NCBI GenBank assembly: GCA_902774795.1
Contig: CACYKA010000004.1
Location: 1 to 64,000, forward strand
Length of the DNA: 64,000 bases
Reading direction: 5' to 3'
Source: an uncultured Prevotellaceae bacterium
GTDB taxonomy: Bacteria > Bacteroidota > Bacteroidia > Bacteroidales > Bacteroidaceae
Shown here: in pieces, positions 56,013 through 64,000 of the stretch
Numbering within the stretch: the first letter of the stretch is position 1
Layout of the letters: the number at the start of each line of letters is the position of its first letter
The notes under the pieces: generated by a model
Told to the model about the DNA's origin: nothing
The model's input: only the letters and a program-made list of their open reading frames with translations
Database searches by the model: none
Made by a program: the position numbers and the translations under genes

Positions 56013-56384
56013 TTATTTTTCGAGGCGTCTTGTTCCGTTGCACTGGGGATAGCTGCTGCAGCTCCAGAATTCCTTGCCTGAGTTGATTCCTTTCTTTGCT
56101 ACTCTCTTGAGCATTGGTTTGCCGCAGATGGGACAGGCAGGGGCGTTGGCTTCGGTACTCTGCTTGGTGCGGTGAGCGAGGCGCTCGGCTGTGAGGCCTT
56201 CAGTGAAGCCTCCTTCCTGCTTGAAGATGTCCAATTGGCTTTCTATCTGCTTGCCGAGCATGAGGACAAGCCGTTGACAGAGCACCAACAGACAGTTGGC
56301 TGCCTTCTGTGAATCGTCTCCGCAAAGCCAAGTGTCAAACTTGTGCTTTTGCTTCAGGGTGTGGATGCTGCTCTCGTGGAGCAC
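56013..56384 (-). pseudogene. Remnant of a four-helix-suffix / topoisomerase zinc-ribbon protein
   Basis: About 123 residues remain. The C-terminal part is a topoisomerase-type C4 zinc ribbon (CPICGKPMLKRVA ... WSCSSYPQCNGTR). It is preceded by a helical segment (AANCLLVLCQRLVLMLGKQI ... EGGFTEGLTAERLAHR) like the 'four helix bundle suffix' proteins of Bacteroidetes. Full-length relatives have an N-terminal four-helix bundle, which is missing here: reading upstream reaches an in-frame TAA within about 20 bases of the first possible GTG start. It is probably a truncated gene. A functional short zinc-ribbon protein cannot be excluded. Confidence 0.6.
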
Positions 56385-56500
56385 ATCTATCCGAATCGCT
56401 TAATTTCCATTGTTTGTTTTCTTTTTATTGGCGCTTTTTCTTTGTCGATATTTCTATATTTCGAGTTGGCGCTATGTCGTTATTTTGAGCCTTTAATTAT

Positions 56501-56588
56501 TCTATCTGAACTCTATCTGATCTCTATCTGAACTCTATCTGATCTCTATCCAAACTCTATCTGAACTCTATCTGAACTCTATCTGAAT
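56501..56588. repeat. Tandem repeat, eight units of 11 bases
   Basis: Exactly eight units of TCTATCTGAAC with few changes (TCTATCTGATC, TCTATCCAAAC). It lies in the 485-base gap (56385-56869) between the zinc-ribbon remnant and fimbrillin 1. Confidence 0.92.
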
Positions 56589-56670
56589 GCTAGAGATTTG
56601 CTATAGGAGCAATAAAGGAACGCTAAAGGACCGCCTTTTGGTTCCTGAGTTATTATAGATCGCTTTTTGT

Positions 56671-56701
56671 AGTCAGTAAGGGAGTCGAACCCTTACTGAC
56701 T
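56671..56701. other. Hairpin with tRNA top-half geometry
   Basis: AGTCAGTAAGGG pairs perfectly with CCCTTACTGACT (12 pairs) around a 7-base loop. Read on the minus strand the loop is TTCGACT, a canonical T loop. It stands on AAGGG/CCCTT (a 5-pair T stem) and AGTCAGT/ACTGACT (a 7-pair acceptor stem), followed by ACA. The D and anticodon arms are absent. It may be a derived tRNA fragment or coincidence. Confidence 0.5.
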
Positions 56702-56704
56702 TTT

Positions 56705-56842
56705 GTTACCTGATGGAGTCGCGCTCGAACTTGTTCGCTTGCGTAACATAGTGGAGCAAGAACCTCACTTGGCTTTTTTTTGGTTACCTGAAGGAGTCGC
56801 GCTCGGCTTGCCGCTTGCGTAGCATCGTGGAGCAAGAACCTC
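56705..56842. repeat. Two direct copies of a sequence of about 60 bases
   Basis: 56705-56766 and 56783-56842 share GTTACCTGA, GGAGTCGCGCTCG, GCTTGCGTA and GTGGAGCAAGAACCTC in the same order, with a period of 78 bases. GGAGTCG also occurs in the hairpin just before. Confidence 0.8.
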
Positions 56843-56869
56843 GTCAGGTTGTTTGTTAGAATCGTATTG

Positions 56870-58096
56870 TTAGAGGCCAGTGTTATAAACAGTTCCATCT
56901 TCAGGATTCCAATTGTCAACTGTTACAGTAACAAACTTGATCTCAGCACCATCAAGGATTGGGTCAAGGGCATCTCCTGTTCCAGCTGATGTGTTAGCAG
57001 GATAATAACCACCACCAGCAAGGTCAACAGTATATGTGTACTTTTTCCCAATTGCCCAAGCGTCAGGAGTTGACTTCAGAGGCCACATAGCTGTTACATA
57101 TCCATCATTTGTGCCGGAAGCAGCACCTACGATATATGCATTATTCGCATGATTCTGTATTTTGAGATTAACCTTAATGCAAGGACCATTGAAAGCATCA
57201 TCTACATTGGAGCCTGAATATGCTGTTGCATAAGTAAATGACTGAGGAATAAGAATCCAGTCCTGACCTACTTGTGCTGCTGAAACACCAGCAACATTAT
57301 ATTTTGATGTTGATGCATCTGTTTGCGTATAGCTAGTTGTTATCGTAGCAGGGCTAACAACATCAGCCCAACTGCTTACTGTAAGTATTGTACCCGTTCC
57401 GTCAGAATTGTTTACATCAGTGGTAGCATCTGCAAAAGTGAACACACCACTATTCTTTACATTACAAATTGAAGCATCACGAACAGAGATGTCAAGGTTG
57501 TCCTTATTACCATTGTACAGTTTTATTGCAACTTTACAACCCGTATGACGGAAATTCAAAGGAACACCATCCGTGCCATATTTACTCGTCTTTGATCCTG
57601 ATGATGCATTGTACACGTCTGCAGGATCATAAGTACCTGTCTTAGATTTATTAGTTGTAAATGCCACCACCAAATCTGTTTGATACTGAGCATCAGCATC
57701 TGGAGTTACAGTAAACGCCTTTGTCAATGCTGTGTGTGAAACCTGAGAGGCATGACCGTCTGGTTTTGAATTTGCATAAGCAAAGAAATCAAGGGCACCA
57801 TCTGAAGGCCAATAATATTTATACTCTGAATTGTAGGTAGAAGTCCCACTATTCCATGTGAATGAAGTCTCAGGGAAATAGTTAGTAGCAGTATTGTACA
57901 CGTTTGCAAATACTGTAAAGCCAGAGGTCTGAAGCGAAGTGGCATTCACATCTGCTGCACGTGTCACATTGCTTGTCAGAGCACGGAAGCTAATCTCGTT
58001 AGACGGGCTAGTAGCTGCACTCTCGATGGTCTCGTCACTTGAGCAGGAAGCAAGCGCTAAGGCTGCTGCTGCAAATAAAAACAAATGTTTTTTCAT
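56870..58096 (-). CDS. Fimbrillin-family (Mfa1-like) lipoprotein, first copy
   Basis: A 408-residue protein with signal peptide and lipobox LALASC, then the fimbrillin pattern. EISFRALTSNVTRAADV contains the Thr-Arg typical of the protease maturation site. YYWPSDGALDFFAYAN, PLNFRHTGCKVAIKLYN and the C-terminal KYTYTVDLAGGGYYPA ... VDNWNPEDGTVYNTGL follow. It is likely the main structural subunit of the fimbria-like cluster, being closest to the DUF5119/FimB-like gene upstream (gap of 208 bases). The gap contains a CCAATAACC phrase repeat (58184-58217) and is long enough for a separate promoter, though no clear TAnnTTTG element was found. Confidence 0.88.
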   Translation of the reverse strand: MKKHLFLFAAAALALASCSSDETIESAATSPSNEISFRALTSNVTRAADVNATSLQTSGFTVFANVYNTATNYFPETSFTWNSGTSTYNSEYKYYWPSDGALDFFAYANSKPDGHASQVSHTALTKAFTVTPDADAQYQTDLVVAFTTNKSKTGTYDPADVYNASSGSKTSKYGTDGVPLNFRHTGCKVAIKLYNGNKDNLDISVRDASICNVKNSGVFTFADATTDVNNSDGTGTILTVSSWADVVSPATITTSYTQTDASTSKYNVAGVSAAQVGQDWILIPQSFTYATAYSGSNVDDAFNGPCIKVNLKIQNHANNAYIVGAASGTNDGYVTAMWPLKSTPDAWAIGKKYTYTVDLAGGGYYPANTSAGTGDALDPILDGAEIKFVTVTVDNWNPEDGTVYNTGL

Positions 58097-58183
58097 AATT
58101 GTAAATAAATAAAAAAATTAATAATAAATTGTTTAATAAATGATTTTCTTTTCTTAAAGTTTTAGTTTTGGTTTATGTCAAAG

Positions 58184-58217
58184 GTCAATAACCAATAACC
58201 TATAACCAATAACCTAA
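58184..58217. repeat. AATAACC phrase repeat
   Basis: Four units of TAACCAATAACC-like sequence lie in the leader region upstream of fimbrillin 1. Confidence 0.7.
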
Positions 58218-58304
58218 TTTTTGTTTGTTACTCTTTCTCTAATTTAATTCATAGGCGTTAAAGTTTTTAGGGGGTAAATAATTATTTTAATTCACTCTTT
58301 ATTT

Positions 58305-59279
58305 TTACATTGTAACATCAATATTTACGCCTTGCCAGCCGTCGATGGTGGGCTGGAAGCCTGAGCCGTTGACGATAGGCTTCGGCACGGGAAGTCCGTC
58401 GAGTTTTATTTCTATTTTGTAGTTCTCGTCACTCTGTGACTGTTCGTGCATCTGACTTGAGACATCCTGCGTATAGTACCACTTCTGACCGTCGGCAAGG
58501 ACAGCATAGATGGTGAGGATGTGGTTGTTGAATTCTCCTTCGCTCTCGTGCGGGCAATGGCCGAAGATGCGTAGCTTCATCTGCAGGGTAGTGGCATCGA
58601 TAACGCTGCATTCGAATGCTTCGGTAGCGAGCTCATCGCTGGGAATGCCTGTTGCCATGTTTATGGAAGCAGCAAGACCAGACAGGGCACCTCCGAAGCT
58701 GCCTGTATATTGCAGATTGGGCACATTGGTGATGGTGACGATGATTTCGTGGAAACGCTGATGGGGCTGCATCTCTACATCAACAGTGTCTGCCAGATCG
58801 GTAGTGAACGGCTCGCTGACAGCACCATAGAGGGAGTCGGGTTCAAGGATGACGCGTTCCGGCTCCTTGGCAGTGAAGTGAGGCATAGTACCACGTGTGA
58901 AACTCATTCGAGTTCCTTCTTCGATGCTTGACTGGCGGGTATAGGCTTCGAGGGTGTTTAATGAGTTGCCATTGCGATAAAGAATTGTCTCAGTATCGTT
59001 GTTGTAACTGATGGCTTGATAGGTTGCTCCCACCAGACGCGCTAAGCCTCCATTTGAACTGAAATCATATATCTGTGGCTCCATTGAGGGGTCTGATAGG
59101 CTGTAGAACGTTGCACGCATGGGTTTGGGAGCAGCGACGTGTGACCAGTCATAGGTTGTATTGGCATATATCCAGTGGTTATGGTCGTAGCAGAGGTCCT
59201 TGTATTGGCAGCTACACAGCAGGAGCAGTGTTGCTGCCAAAATTGAAAGTTGAAAATTGAAAATTGAAAGTGGCTTCAT
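58305..59279 (-). CDS. DUF5119 / FimB-Mfa2-like fimbrial anchor lipoprotein
   Basis: A protein of about 324 residues with a lipobox (LLLLCSC) followed by KDLCYDHNHW, the opening typical of the DUF5119 family related to FimB/Mfa2 anchor subunits. Such proteins cap and anchor the fimbrial fibre at the outer membrane. The start at 59279 is chosen because its ATG overlaps the DUF3575 gene stop as ATGA; longer readings lack sense. Most of the signal peptide ([14 protein letters not shown]) is encoded by a TTTTCAATT phrase repeat (59239-59270). It lies upstream of fimbrillin 1, as in related fimbrial operons. Confidence 0.82.
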   Translation of the reverse strand: MKPLSIFNFQLSILAATLLLLCSCQYKDLCYDHNHWIYANTTYDWSHVAAPKPMRATFYSLSDPSMEPQIYDFSSNGGLARLVGATYQAISYNNDTETILYRNGNSLNTLEAYTRQSSIEEGTRMSFTRGTMPHFTAKEPERVILEPDSLYGAVSEPFTTDLADTVDVEMQPHQRFHEIIVTITNVPNLQYTGSFGGALSGLAASINMATGIPSDELATEAFECSVIDATTLQMKLRIFGHCPHESEGEFNNHILTIYAVLADGQKWYYTQDVSSQMHEQSQSDENYKIEIKLDGLPVPKPIVNGSGFQPTIDGWQGVNIDVTM

Positions 59280-60559
59280 CTCTTGCCTCCTTTCTTTACG
59301 CCAAGGAGCCACTTCAGGCTGACCTCTGCCTTTGTTGGGCCCCACCAGTGGCGCTTTTTGGTTGACAGCCAGATATAGTGGCCAGTGCCGTCATTGGCTG
59401 GCTCATATTCCTTGTACTCTCCGTCCTGAAAGCCGACACCAATTGTGAAGTCGAGACACCACTTTCGGCCTATCTTCTTTGAATAGCCGTATTCCAAACC
59501 TCCGCCAAAGCCAAACTTTGCTGCCTGATAGCCCTTGCCGCCCCATTCAACGTCGTAGGTCAAGCCGAGCACATAAGCACCAAGGTGGTGACCAGTGAAT
59601 GCTGAGGTCTGAGGTCTGAGGTCTGAGGTCTGACCGAAGTAGCGGCGGAAAGTGAGGTAGCCGCCGTAGGCTTGCCAATAGCGATGACGGTTGTCGCTTG
59701 AGAACCATGTATAGAACCAGTCGAGACCTATAGTCCATCGCTTGCCCATATATACTTCAATACCAACATTTGGTATAAGAACCACATCATAGAGCATATT
59801 GGTCCTCAGAGCGTATAGGAATGAACTGTTTTTCTTCTCAGCCTGAGTGCTGACAGTGTCTGCCACAAAGACTGCTGCTGTTGTTGTTTCAGGCACGATG
59901 ACGCTTTTGCTGACGCCTATGTGGCTGGTCTTGATGTATTTGATGGTATAGTCAGAACGGCGCAGCTGTGGCATGCAGTTGGCGATGAGGTATTTGTAGT
60001 CCTCTGGATAGGTGCTCTTTATAAGCCATTCCTTCGCATCGGGCTCGCGAGTGCCATTGATGATGCGGAGTATCTCGTTGCGATGAGGCAACTGGTCAGC
60101 TGAGGCTTTCTCTACGAACTGCTTGAAATTCTCCCAGTCTTCAGCTGTAGAAAGGGTGGTTATGATGGCGTCAGGCAGGTCTGACAGATTTGTCACGAAG
60201 GCTGCGAGGCTGTCAGTACGCTGGCGAGCCACTTTCTCATTGAGCTTGTAAGGACCGTCGATAGAACCAAAGCCATGAATGGTGAGACCATGAAGGGTGA
60301 GGGTAGGGTCGGCCTTGATGATTTGCAGCTCCTTGCTGATGCGTCCTATCTCTATGGCATTATTGCTGTAGCCTTCCACGATGTCGGCCATGCTGATAGG
60401 GTACTTGATGTGTGCCGTACCTGTTATGGAATCAATGACAACAGAGTCGGTAGTCTGGATGATAGTCTTCTGTGAAGATACAGCATTGCCCTGAGCCGCT
60501 CCTGTCACAGGAACTGCCGCCAGAATCATCATTGCCATATGTAGAAGAATATTCTTCAT
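59276..60559 (-). CDS. DUF3575 outer-membrane protein with OmpA-like front part
   Basis: A protein of about 427 residues with a signal peptide (MAMMILAAVPVTGAAQG). Residues about 60-180 have OmpA-like features (LHGFGSIDGPYKLNEKVARQRTDSLAAFV). A C-terminal DUF3575 beta-barrel-like domain follows: LRTNMLYDVVLIPNVGIEVY and WFYTWFSSDNRHRYWQAYGG. These proteins head fimbrillin operons in Bacteroidales and probably sit in the outer membrane. The start at 60559 (MKNILLH) is preferred over 60628, whose extra residues come from phrase repeats. Inside the barrel, GQTSDLRPQTSAF is encoded by four exact TGAGGTC units (59603-59633), an apparent in-frame repeat expansion. Confidence 0.82.
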   Translation of the reverse strand: MKNILLHMAMMILAAVPVTGAAQGNAVSSQKTIIQTTDSVVIDSITGTAHIKYPISMADIVEGYSNNAIEIGRISKELQIIKADPTLTLHGLTIHGFGSIDGPYKLNEKVARQRTDSLAAFVTNLSDLPDAIITTLSTAEDWENFKQFVEKASADQLPHRNEILRIINGTREPDAKEWLIKSTYPEDYKYLIANCMPQLRRSDYTIKYIKTSHIGVSKSVIVPETTTAAVFVADTVSTQAEKKNSSFLYALRTNMLYDVVLIPNVGIEVYMGKRWTIGLDWFYTWFSSDNRHRYWQAYGGYLTFRRYFGQTSDLRPQTSAFTGHHLGAYVLGLTYDVEWGGKGYQAAKFGFGGGLEYGYSKKIGRKWCLDFTIGVGFQDGEYKEYEPANDGTGHYIWLSTKKRHWWGPTKAEVSLKWLLGVKKGGKR

Positions 60560-60667
60560 CCAGTTAACTATGTTTAGGTTGACTCTTGACTCTCCACCTT
60601 TGACCTTAGACCTTTGATTTTTGACCACATTTTAAAATAAGCGCGTGCGTACACACTCACATCGTTG

Positions 60668-60675
60668 CAAAGGTA
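60668..60675 (-). promoter_or_regulatory. -7 element of the fimbria-like operon
   Basis: TACCTTTG followed by CAACG on the minus strand, about 110 bases before the DUF3575 gene start. The alternating tract GCGCGTGCGTACACAC (60641-60656) lies just downstream, near the expected transcription start. Confidence 0.6.
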
Positions 60676-61104
60676 CGACTATTTTTCCATGTGGTGAAAT
60701 ATTATATGTCATATTGGTGCAATGCCTAGTTAATAATTGTTAAACACAAGAAGTATTGCTTAATTTGTTTAGTAATATTGCCTATTTTCGACACTCGAAA
60801 GATGTTAAATTACGTCTTTTTGCTAGTTTTTTCGTTTTGTGGGTGATTATCAGCGTGTTATCATATGTTGTAAATGCACACAAAAGTATGGAAAAAGTAA
60901 TTTTGTGTGATTATCTCGGAGTTGTGTCGGAGTTGTGCCGGAGGTGGGTGGGAGATATCCCTTAAACTTCTTAAACCTCTTAAACTATTAAACTTTTGGT
61001 CAGTGAACCATGTTTTTTAGGGGGAAAAAGTATGTTTTTTTAGAAAATTAAGGAAAAATGTGACAAAAAAGCGTTTTTCCTTTTTTTATTTAAAATATAA
61101 TTAT
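60676..61104. other. Divergent intergenic region, no gene seen
   Basis: AT-rich sequence between divergent operons. It contains a GGAGTTGTG phrase (about 60920-60950) and a CTTAAAC phrase repeat (60961-60993). A short reading frame at 60756-60965 has no recognisable features and was not accepted. Confidence 0.6.
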
Positions 61105-61112
61105 TACCTTTG
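61105..61112 (+). promoter_or_regulatory. -7 element of the HEAT-like/glycosyltransferase operon
   Basis: TACCTTTG followed by CACG, 36 bases before the ATG at 61149. It overlaps an in-frame TTG at 61110, ruling that out as the start. Confidence 0.65.
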
Positions 61113-61148
61113 CACGCTGAACTATGTATATTTAGTATATTACATTAC

Positions 61149-62426
61149 ATGGATACAATATCCTGGATTGCATATTATTTTAACCTCTGGCTGGCGTATG
61201 GCACGTACTGGCTATCATATCTCTATAAGGCATACATCGAGTATCCTATAGAGGTAAGAATTGCCATTATATTCATAACTGGCAGCATGATAGGCATCAT
61301 TACCCTCACCAGTATCTCTGCTGCCAGGGTAAGGCACCGCGCTATCAGGAATAAGAGGTTGAATTACCTTGAAAAGCGCTTTGGCAAACAGATAGAATAC
61401 CTGCTGTCAGCCGACTGCAAGCCAAATATGACCAGGCAGGAGGTAATAGATCTGTTGGGTGTGGGAGAGGAACTGAATGCCAAGAAAGATGTACTTCGCG
61501 ATAATAAGATGAAGATGCTCTTCTGCAAACTGATATATCGCAAGTGTATCTCGGACAAAGCAGCCGTCGGCAGACGCGATAATCTGCACCAGCTGATAAA
61601 CCTCTTCTCGCTACGTGATTTTCTCGAGGACGCTACGAACTATGGAAGCTACAGGAGAAAGCGAGACGCTCTGTCGATGCTGCGTACCTTTAGGCTGTAT
61701 GTCAGTCCATGGGTGGTGAACCAGCTACGCGTAGCGAAGAACAAATACGTGCAGCGATTGGCGATGTATGCCTCTATCATGTCGAGTTCGGACAGCGACC
61801 TTGACTACTTCGAGACGTCATTCTTTGACGATAACTGCTGTATCAACGACGAGATTGAGATAGGTTTCATGCTTCAGCGCCGCAGAAAGAACGGCGTTAG
61901 GCTGCCTAACCTTGCCAACTGGGCTTACCAACAGAAGAATCCGAATACGAAATGTGTCTTTGTGAGGCTGATGCGACGCTTCGACCAGAAGGAATACTGC
62001 CCGCAGCTGGAGGAACTGTTCAGGCAGAATAGCCATAAGAAGCTCATAGAGGAGATTTCGCGCACCTGGGGCTACCTGCGCTATGTGGAAAGCGAGAAAC
62101 TGCTTGTGGATTCGCTTGTAATGCAGCCTGATGATACGAAGGTTGCCATAATGCATGCCATCACCCGTATGGCTACGGGCAAAAGCCGGGAAGTGTTGGT
62201 GGAGGAATTCAAAGAAGCAACGAACCCGCACGTGCGCTTTGAGGCCCTGCGATGCCTGTATAACTACGGTGAAGAAGGAAGAGTGAGGTTCTATGAACTG
62301 GAGAAACAGAAAAGCGAGCGCGACGAGAAGTTCTTCTCATTCTTCAATAACCCGATTACACTGGAAAAGATACGCCTCGACAAGGAGCAGGCTTATCATC
62401 CTTCAGTGGAGACGGTGTATATTTAG
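61149..62426 (+). CDS. Membrane protein with HEAT-like helical repeats
   Basis: A protein of about 425 residues. The N-terminus has two hydrophobic segments: WIAYYFNLWLAYGTYWLSYLY and IAIIFITGSMIGIITLTSI. A cytoplasmic helical part follows with HEAT-like pairs (for example VAIMHAITRMATGKSREVLV and NPHVRFEALRCLYNYGEE). HEAT-like repeats bind partner proteins; the glycosyltransferase gene 106 bases downstream makes a partner or scaffold role in polysaccharide synthesis likely, though this is inference. The start at 61149 is set by the promoter position. Confidence 0.7.
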   Translation: MDTISWIAYYFNLWLAYGTYWLSYLYKAYIEYPIEVRIAIIFITGSMIGIITLTSISAARVRHRAIRNKRLNYLEKRFGKQIEYLLSADCKPNMTRQEVIDLLGVGEELNAKKDVLRDNKMKMLFCKLIYRKCISDKAAVGRRDNLHQLINLFSLRDFLEDATNYGSYRRKRDALSMLRTFRLYVSPWVVNQLRVAKNKYVQRLAMYASIMSSSDSDLDYFETSFFDDNCCINDEIEIGFMLQRRRKNGVRLPNLANWAYQQKNPNTKCVFVRLMRRFDQKEYCPQLEELFRQNSHKKLIEEISRTWGYLRYVESEKLLVDSLVMQPDDTKVAIMHAITRMATGKSREVLVEEFKEATNPHVRFEALRCLYNYGEEGRVRFYELEKQKSERDEKFFSFFNNPITLEKIRLDKEQAYHPSVETVYI

Positions 62427-62466
62427 TTTACGGTTTACAGTTTACAGTTTACCGTTTACAGTTTAG
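62426..62466. repeat. GTTTACA phrase repeat
   Basis: Five units of about 7-8 bases (GTTTACG / GTTTACA / GTTTACC) follow the stop codon directly. A separate CTTGAACC phrase repeat lies at about 62500-62526, before the glycosyltransferase start. Confidence 0.8.
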
Positions 62467-62532
62467 ATAATTGAAAATTGAAAGTTGATAATTTAATCTT
62501 GAACCCTGAACCTTGAACCCTGAACCAAAGTT

Positions 62533-64000
62533 ATGTGGTTGAATTTATACTATACATTCTGTTATATCATCTTTGGGTATTCTATTGCGATACTGCTGAG
62601 TTACCTGTTTCTCGTTGTGCAGAGTTACAGGGCGCAGAGAAAGTCTAAGATAGACATGCCGTCGGACAAGACGCTGAAATATCTGATGAAAGGCTCGCCG
62701 CTGACTCCTGGTGTGTCGATCATAGCGCCTGCCTTCAACGAGGAAATCACCATCATCGATAATGTAAATTCGCTGATGCAGATAGACTATCCCAACTATG
62801 AGATAATCATTGTAAACGATGCAAGTACTGACCGCACGATGGAACTGCTTATTGAGGAGTTCAGCATGGTGGAGGTGCCTTATGACGTTGCGATGAAGGT
62901 GCCGTCGAAGCCTATCAAGCGCGTGCTGAAATCTACAGACCCGAGATTCAGCAAGCTCGTGGTGGTTGACAAGGAGCACGGCGGACGAAAGAGTGACGGT
63001 TCGAATGCGGGTATCAACGTTTGCAGTAACAAGTACTTCGTTTGTACCGACGTGGATTGTATCATAGAGCCGATGGCACTGTATCGCATGATGTGGCTCG
63101 TTATTAACAGTCATGAACCGATGATAGGTGTGAGTGCTACGATGCTTATGAACAATGGTTGCGTGATTGGTGACGGGCGTGTAATAGAAGCCAGAGAACC
63201 TTCGAGCATTCTGCCGCTGTTCCAGCAGATGGAATATCTACGCTCGTTCCTTGTGGGTAAACTTGGATGGTCGTCAATCAATGCCCTGCCTAATATTTCG
63301 GGTGGTTTCGGACTGTTTGATACTGACGTGGTGGTAAAGTCCGGCGGATATGACCAGACCTCAATGGCAGAGGATATGGATATGCTGCTGCGTATGGTGA
63401 CATATATGAGGAACAGCGGTCTGAAATTCCGTGTGGCTCAGGTACCGCAAGTGTGCTGCTGGACTGAGGGACCGAGTACGATGAAGTCATTCTACAGACA
63501 GCGTACACGCTGGGCGCGTGGACTGTTCGAGATTATTTCCCACCATCGCAAGCTGTTCTTCAATTTCCACTACGGACCTATCGGTGGCATCACGCTGTCA
63601 TACATCTTCCTGTTCGAGTTTATAGCTCCCACGCTGGAGATGTTCGGATTCTTCTTCATGATATGGCTGATAATCATCGGTGGTGTGAACTGGGATACGG
63701 CTTTCATCATCTTCGGAATGATATACCTGTTTGCAGTACTGATGGCCGTCTGCGTGCTGACGTTCGACTATTCCACAGAGGCCGTAGATTGGTACAACAG
63801 GAAGAGAACATACACCAAGCTGATGCTGGCGGCAATACTCGAACCATTCATATTCCACCCTATAGTTACATACTGTTCAAACATAGGTTACTGGAACTTC
63901 ATATCTTCTGCCACTGCCGTATGGAAACCTATTCAGCGTACTGGTGTGAAGAAACAGAAGAAGAAACCTACACAACAAGACAACAAGACTCCAAATGCAT
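62533..64000 (+). CDS. Family 2 processive-type glycosyltransferase, 3' end cut
   Basis: At least 489 residues with no stop before the window edge. One N-terminal transmembrane helix (YCYIIF... AILLSYLFLVV) precedes a GT2 catalytic domain with VSIIAPAFNEE, IIIVNDASTD, the metal-binding TDVDC, the acceptor AEDMD and QRTRWARG. The last is the QxxRW motif of processive synthases such as PgaC, cellulose and hyaluronan synthases. Three or more C-terminal transmembrane helices follow, and a Lys/Gln-rich tail begins. It probably polymerises and exports a beta-linked surface polysaccharide using a UDP-sugar; the sugar is unknown. It follows the HEAT-like membrane protein, with which it is likely co-expressed. 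Confidence 0.9.
   Translation, partial: MWLNLYYTFCYIIFGYSIAILLSYLFLVVQSYRAQRKSKIDMPSDKTLKYLMKGSPLTPGVSIIAPAFNEEITIIDNVNSLMQIDYPNYEIIIVNDASTDRTMELLIEEFSMVEVPYDVAMKVPSKPIKRVLKSTDPRFSKLVVVDKEHGGRKSDGSNAGINVCSNKYFVCTDVDCIIEPMALYRMMWLVINSHEPMIGVSATMLMNNGCVIGDGRVIEAREPSSILPLFQQMEYLRSFLVGKLGWSSINALPNISGGFGLFDTDVVVKSGGYDQTSMAEDMDMLLRMVTYMRNSGLKFRVAQVPQVCCWTEGPSTMKSFYRQRTRWARGLFEIISHHRKLFFNFHYGPIGGITLSYIFLFEFIAPTLEMFGFFFMIWLIIIGGVNWDTAFIIFGMIYLFAVLMAVCVLTFDYSTEAVDWYNRKRTYTKLMLAAILEPFIFHPIVTYCSNIGYWNFISSATAVWKPIQRTGVKKQKKKPTQQDNKTPNA

Noticed and set aside
56653-56919. Reading frame of 88 residues in the fimbrial gap (minus)
   Set aside because: It runs across the direct duplication and the tRNA-like hairpin, so its repeated RARL..QVTK pattern only reflects the DNA repeat. 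It also overlaps the end of fimbrillin 1.
60756-60965. Reading frame of 69 residues between the divergent operons
   Set aside because: No promoter, no recognisable motif, and it ends in phrase-repeat sequence.
61110-61148. TTG start for the HEAT-like protein
   Set aside because: The TTG is part of the TACCTTTG promoter element; the ATG at 61149 fits better.

Overview
The window looks like a chromosomal segment from a Bacteroidales bacterium, most likely Prevotella or a close relative. The evidence is: promoters of the Bacteroidetes type (TAnnTTTG, often with TTTG about 20 bases upstream); an rpmB-rpmG-DUF4295 ribosomal operon; a meso-diaminopimelate dehydrogenase; Mfa1-like fimbrillins; a C-terminal tail resembling the type IX secretion sorting domain; and weak Shine-Dalgarno sites. 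There is no phage, insertion sequence, CRISPR array or rRNA operon in the window.

Layout. 1-4,000: the 5' end of a gene leaving on the left, then a solitary MmeI-like restriction-modification gene bracketed by identical 28-base repeats. 4,100-11,600: dnaK, tRNA-Gln, ddh, and an apparent minus-strand operon fabI / PurF-like / ACT / PFL(UPF0210). 11,700-18,300: phosphopantetheinyl transferase, M64-like lipoprotein and gamma-carbonic anhydrase on plus, convergent with priA and an LTA-synthase-like sulfatase on minus. 18,370-18,615: a candidate small RNA gene with its own promoter and terminator. 18,800-24,900: AsmA-like protein, GH2 beta-galactosidase, guanine deaminase and a small Ig-like lipoprotein. 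25,000-37,500: a dense plus-strand run ftsY, rimO, HU, a membrane-anchored HU, lon, tgt, lptG-like, a DUF2723 membrane protein and a polysaccharide deacetylase. 37,500-42,300 (minus): rpsA, mltG, a response regulator, and DUF4295/rpmG/rpmB. 42,400-44,900: tRNA-Thr, tRNA-Gly, nhaD and a metallo-beta-lactamase fold hydrolase. 44,910-45,930: one kilobase without genes but densely folded. 45,930-60,560 (minus): a fimbria-like surface cluster (DUF3575 protein, DUF5119/FimB-like lipoprotein, two fimbrillins and a 2,992-residue repeat protein). 61,100-64,000: a HEAT-like membrane protein and a family 2 glycosyltransferase running off the right edge.

The strongest unexplained signal is at 44,962-45,389. 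It is a stretch of about 428 bases closed by a perfect 18-base-pair terminal stem, with at least seven internal hairpins and a 15-base-pair long-range pairing between two hairpin loops. A second inverted-repeat-bounded structure (45,541-45,782) and a palindromic tandem array lie beside it. No known RNA family was recognised.

A second theme is short 'phrase' repeats: 6-12 base units repeated a few to about 16 times, with a different unit at each site. They fill most operon boundaries here. They also appear inside coding sequence, in rimO, the polysaccharide deacetylase, the DUF3575 protein, the signal peptide of the DUF5119 lipoprotein and the start of fimbrillin 2. Other points of note are a PurF homologue that keeps its Fe-S ligands but lacks the catalytic cysteine, a sigma-54-like site before dnaK, a dispersed element of about 46 bases in three copies, and a hairpin with the geometry of the top half of a tRNA.

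All functional calls come from reading the sequence. No database search was possible.
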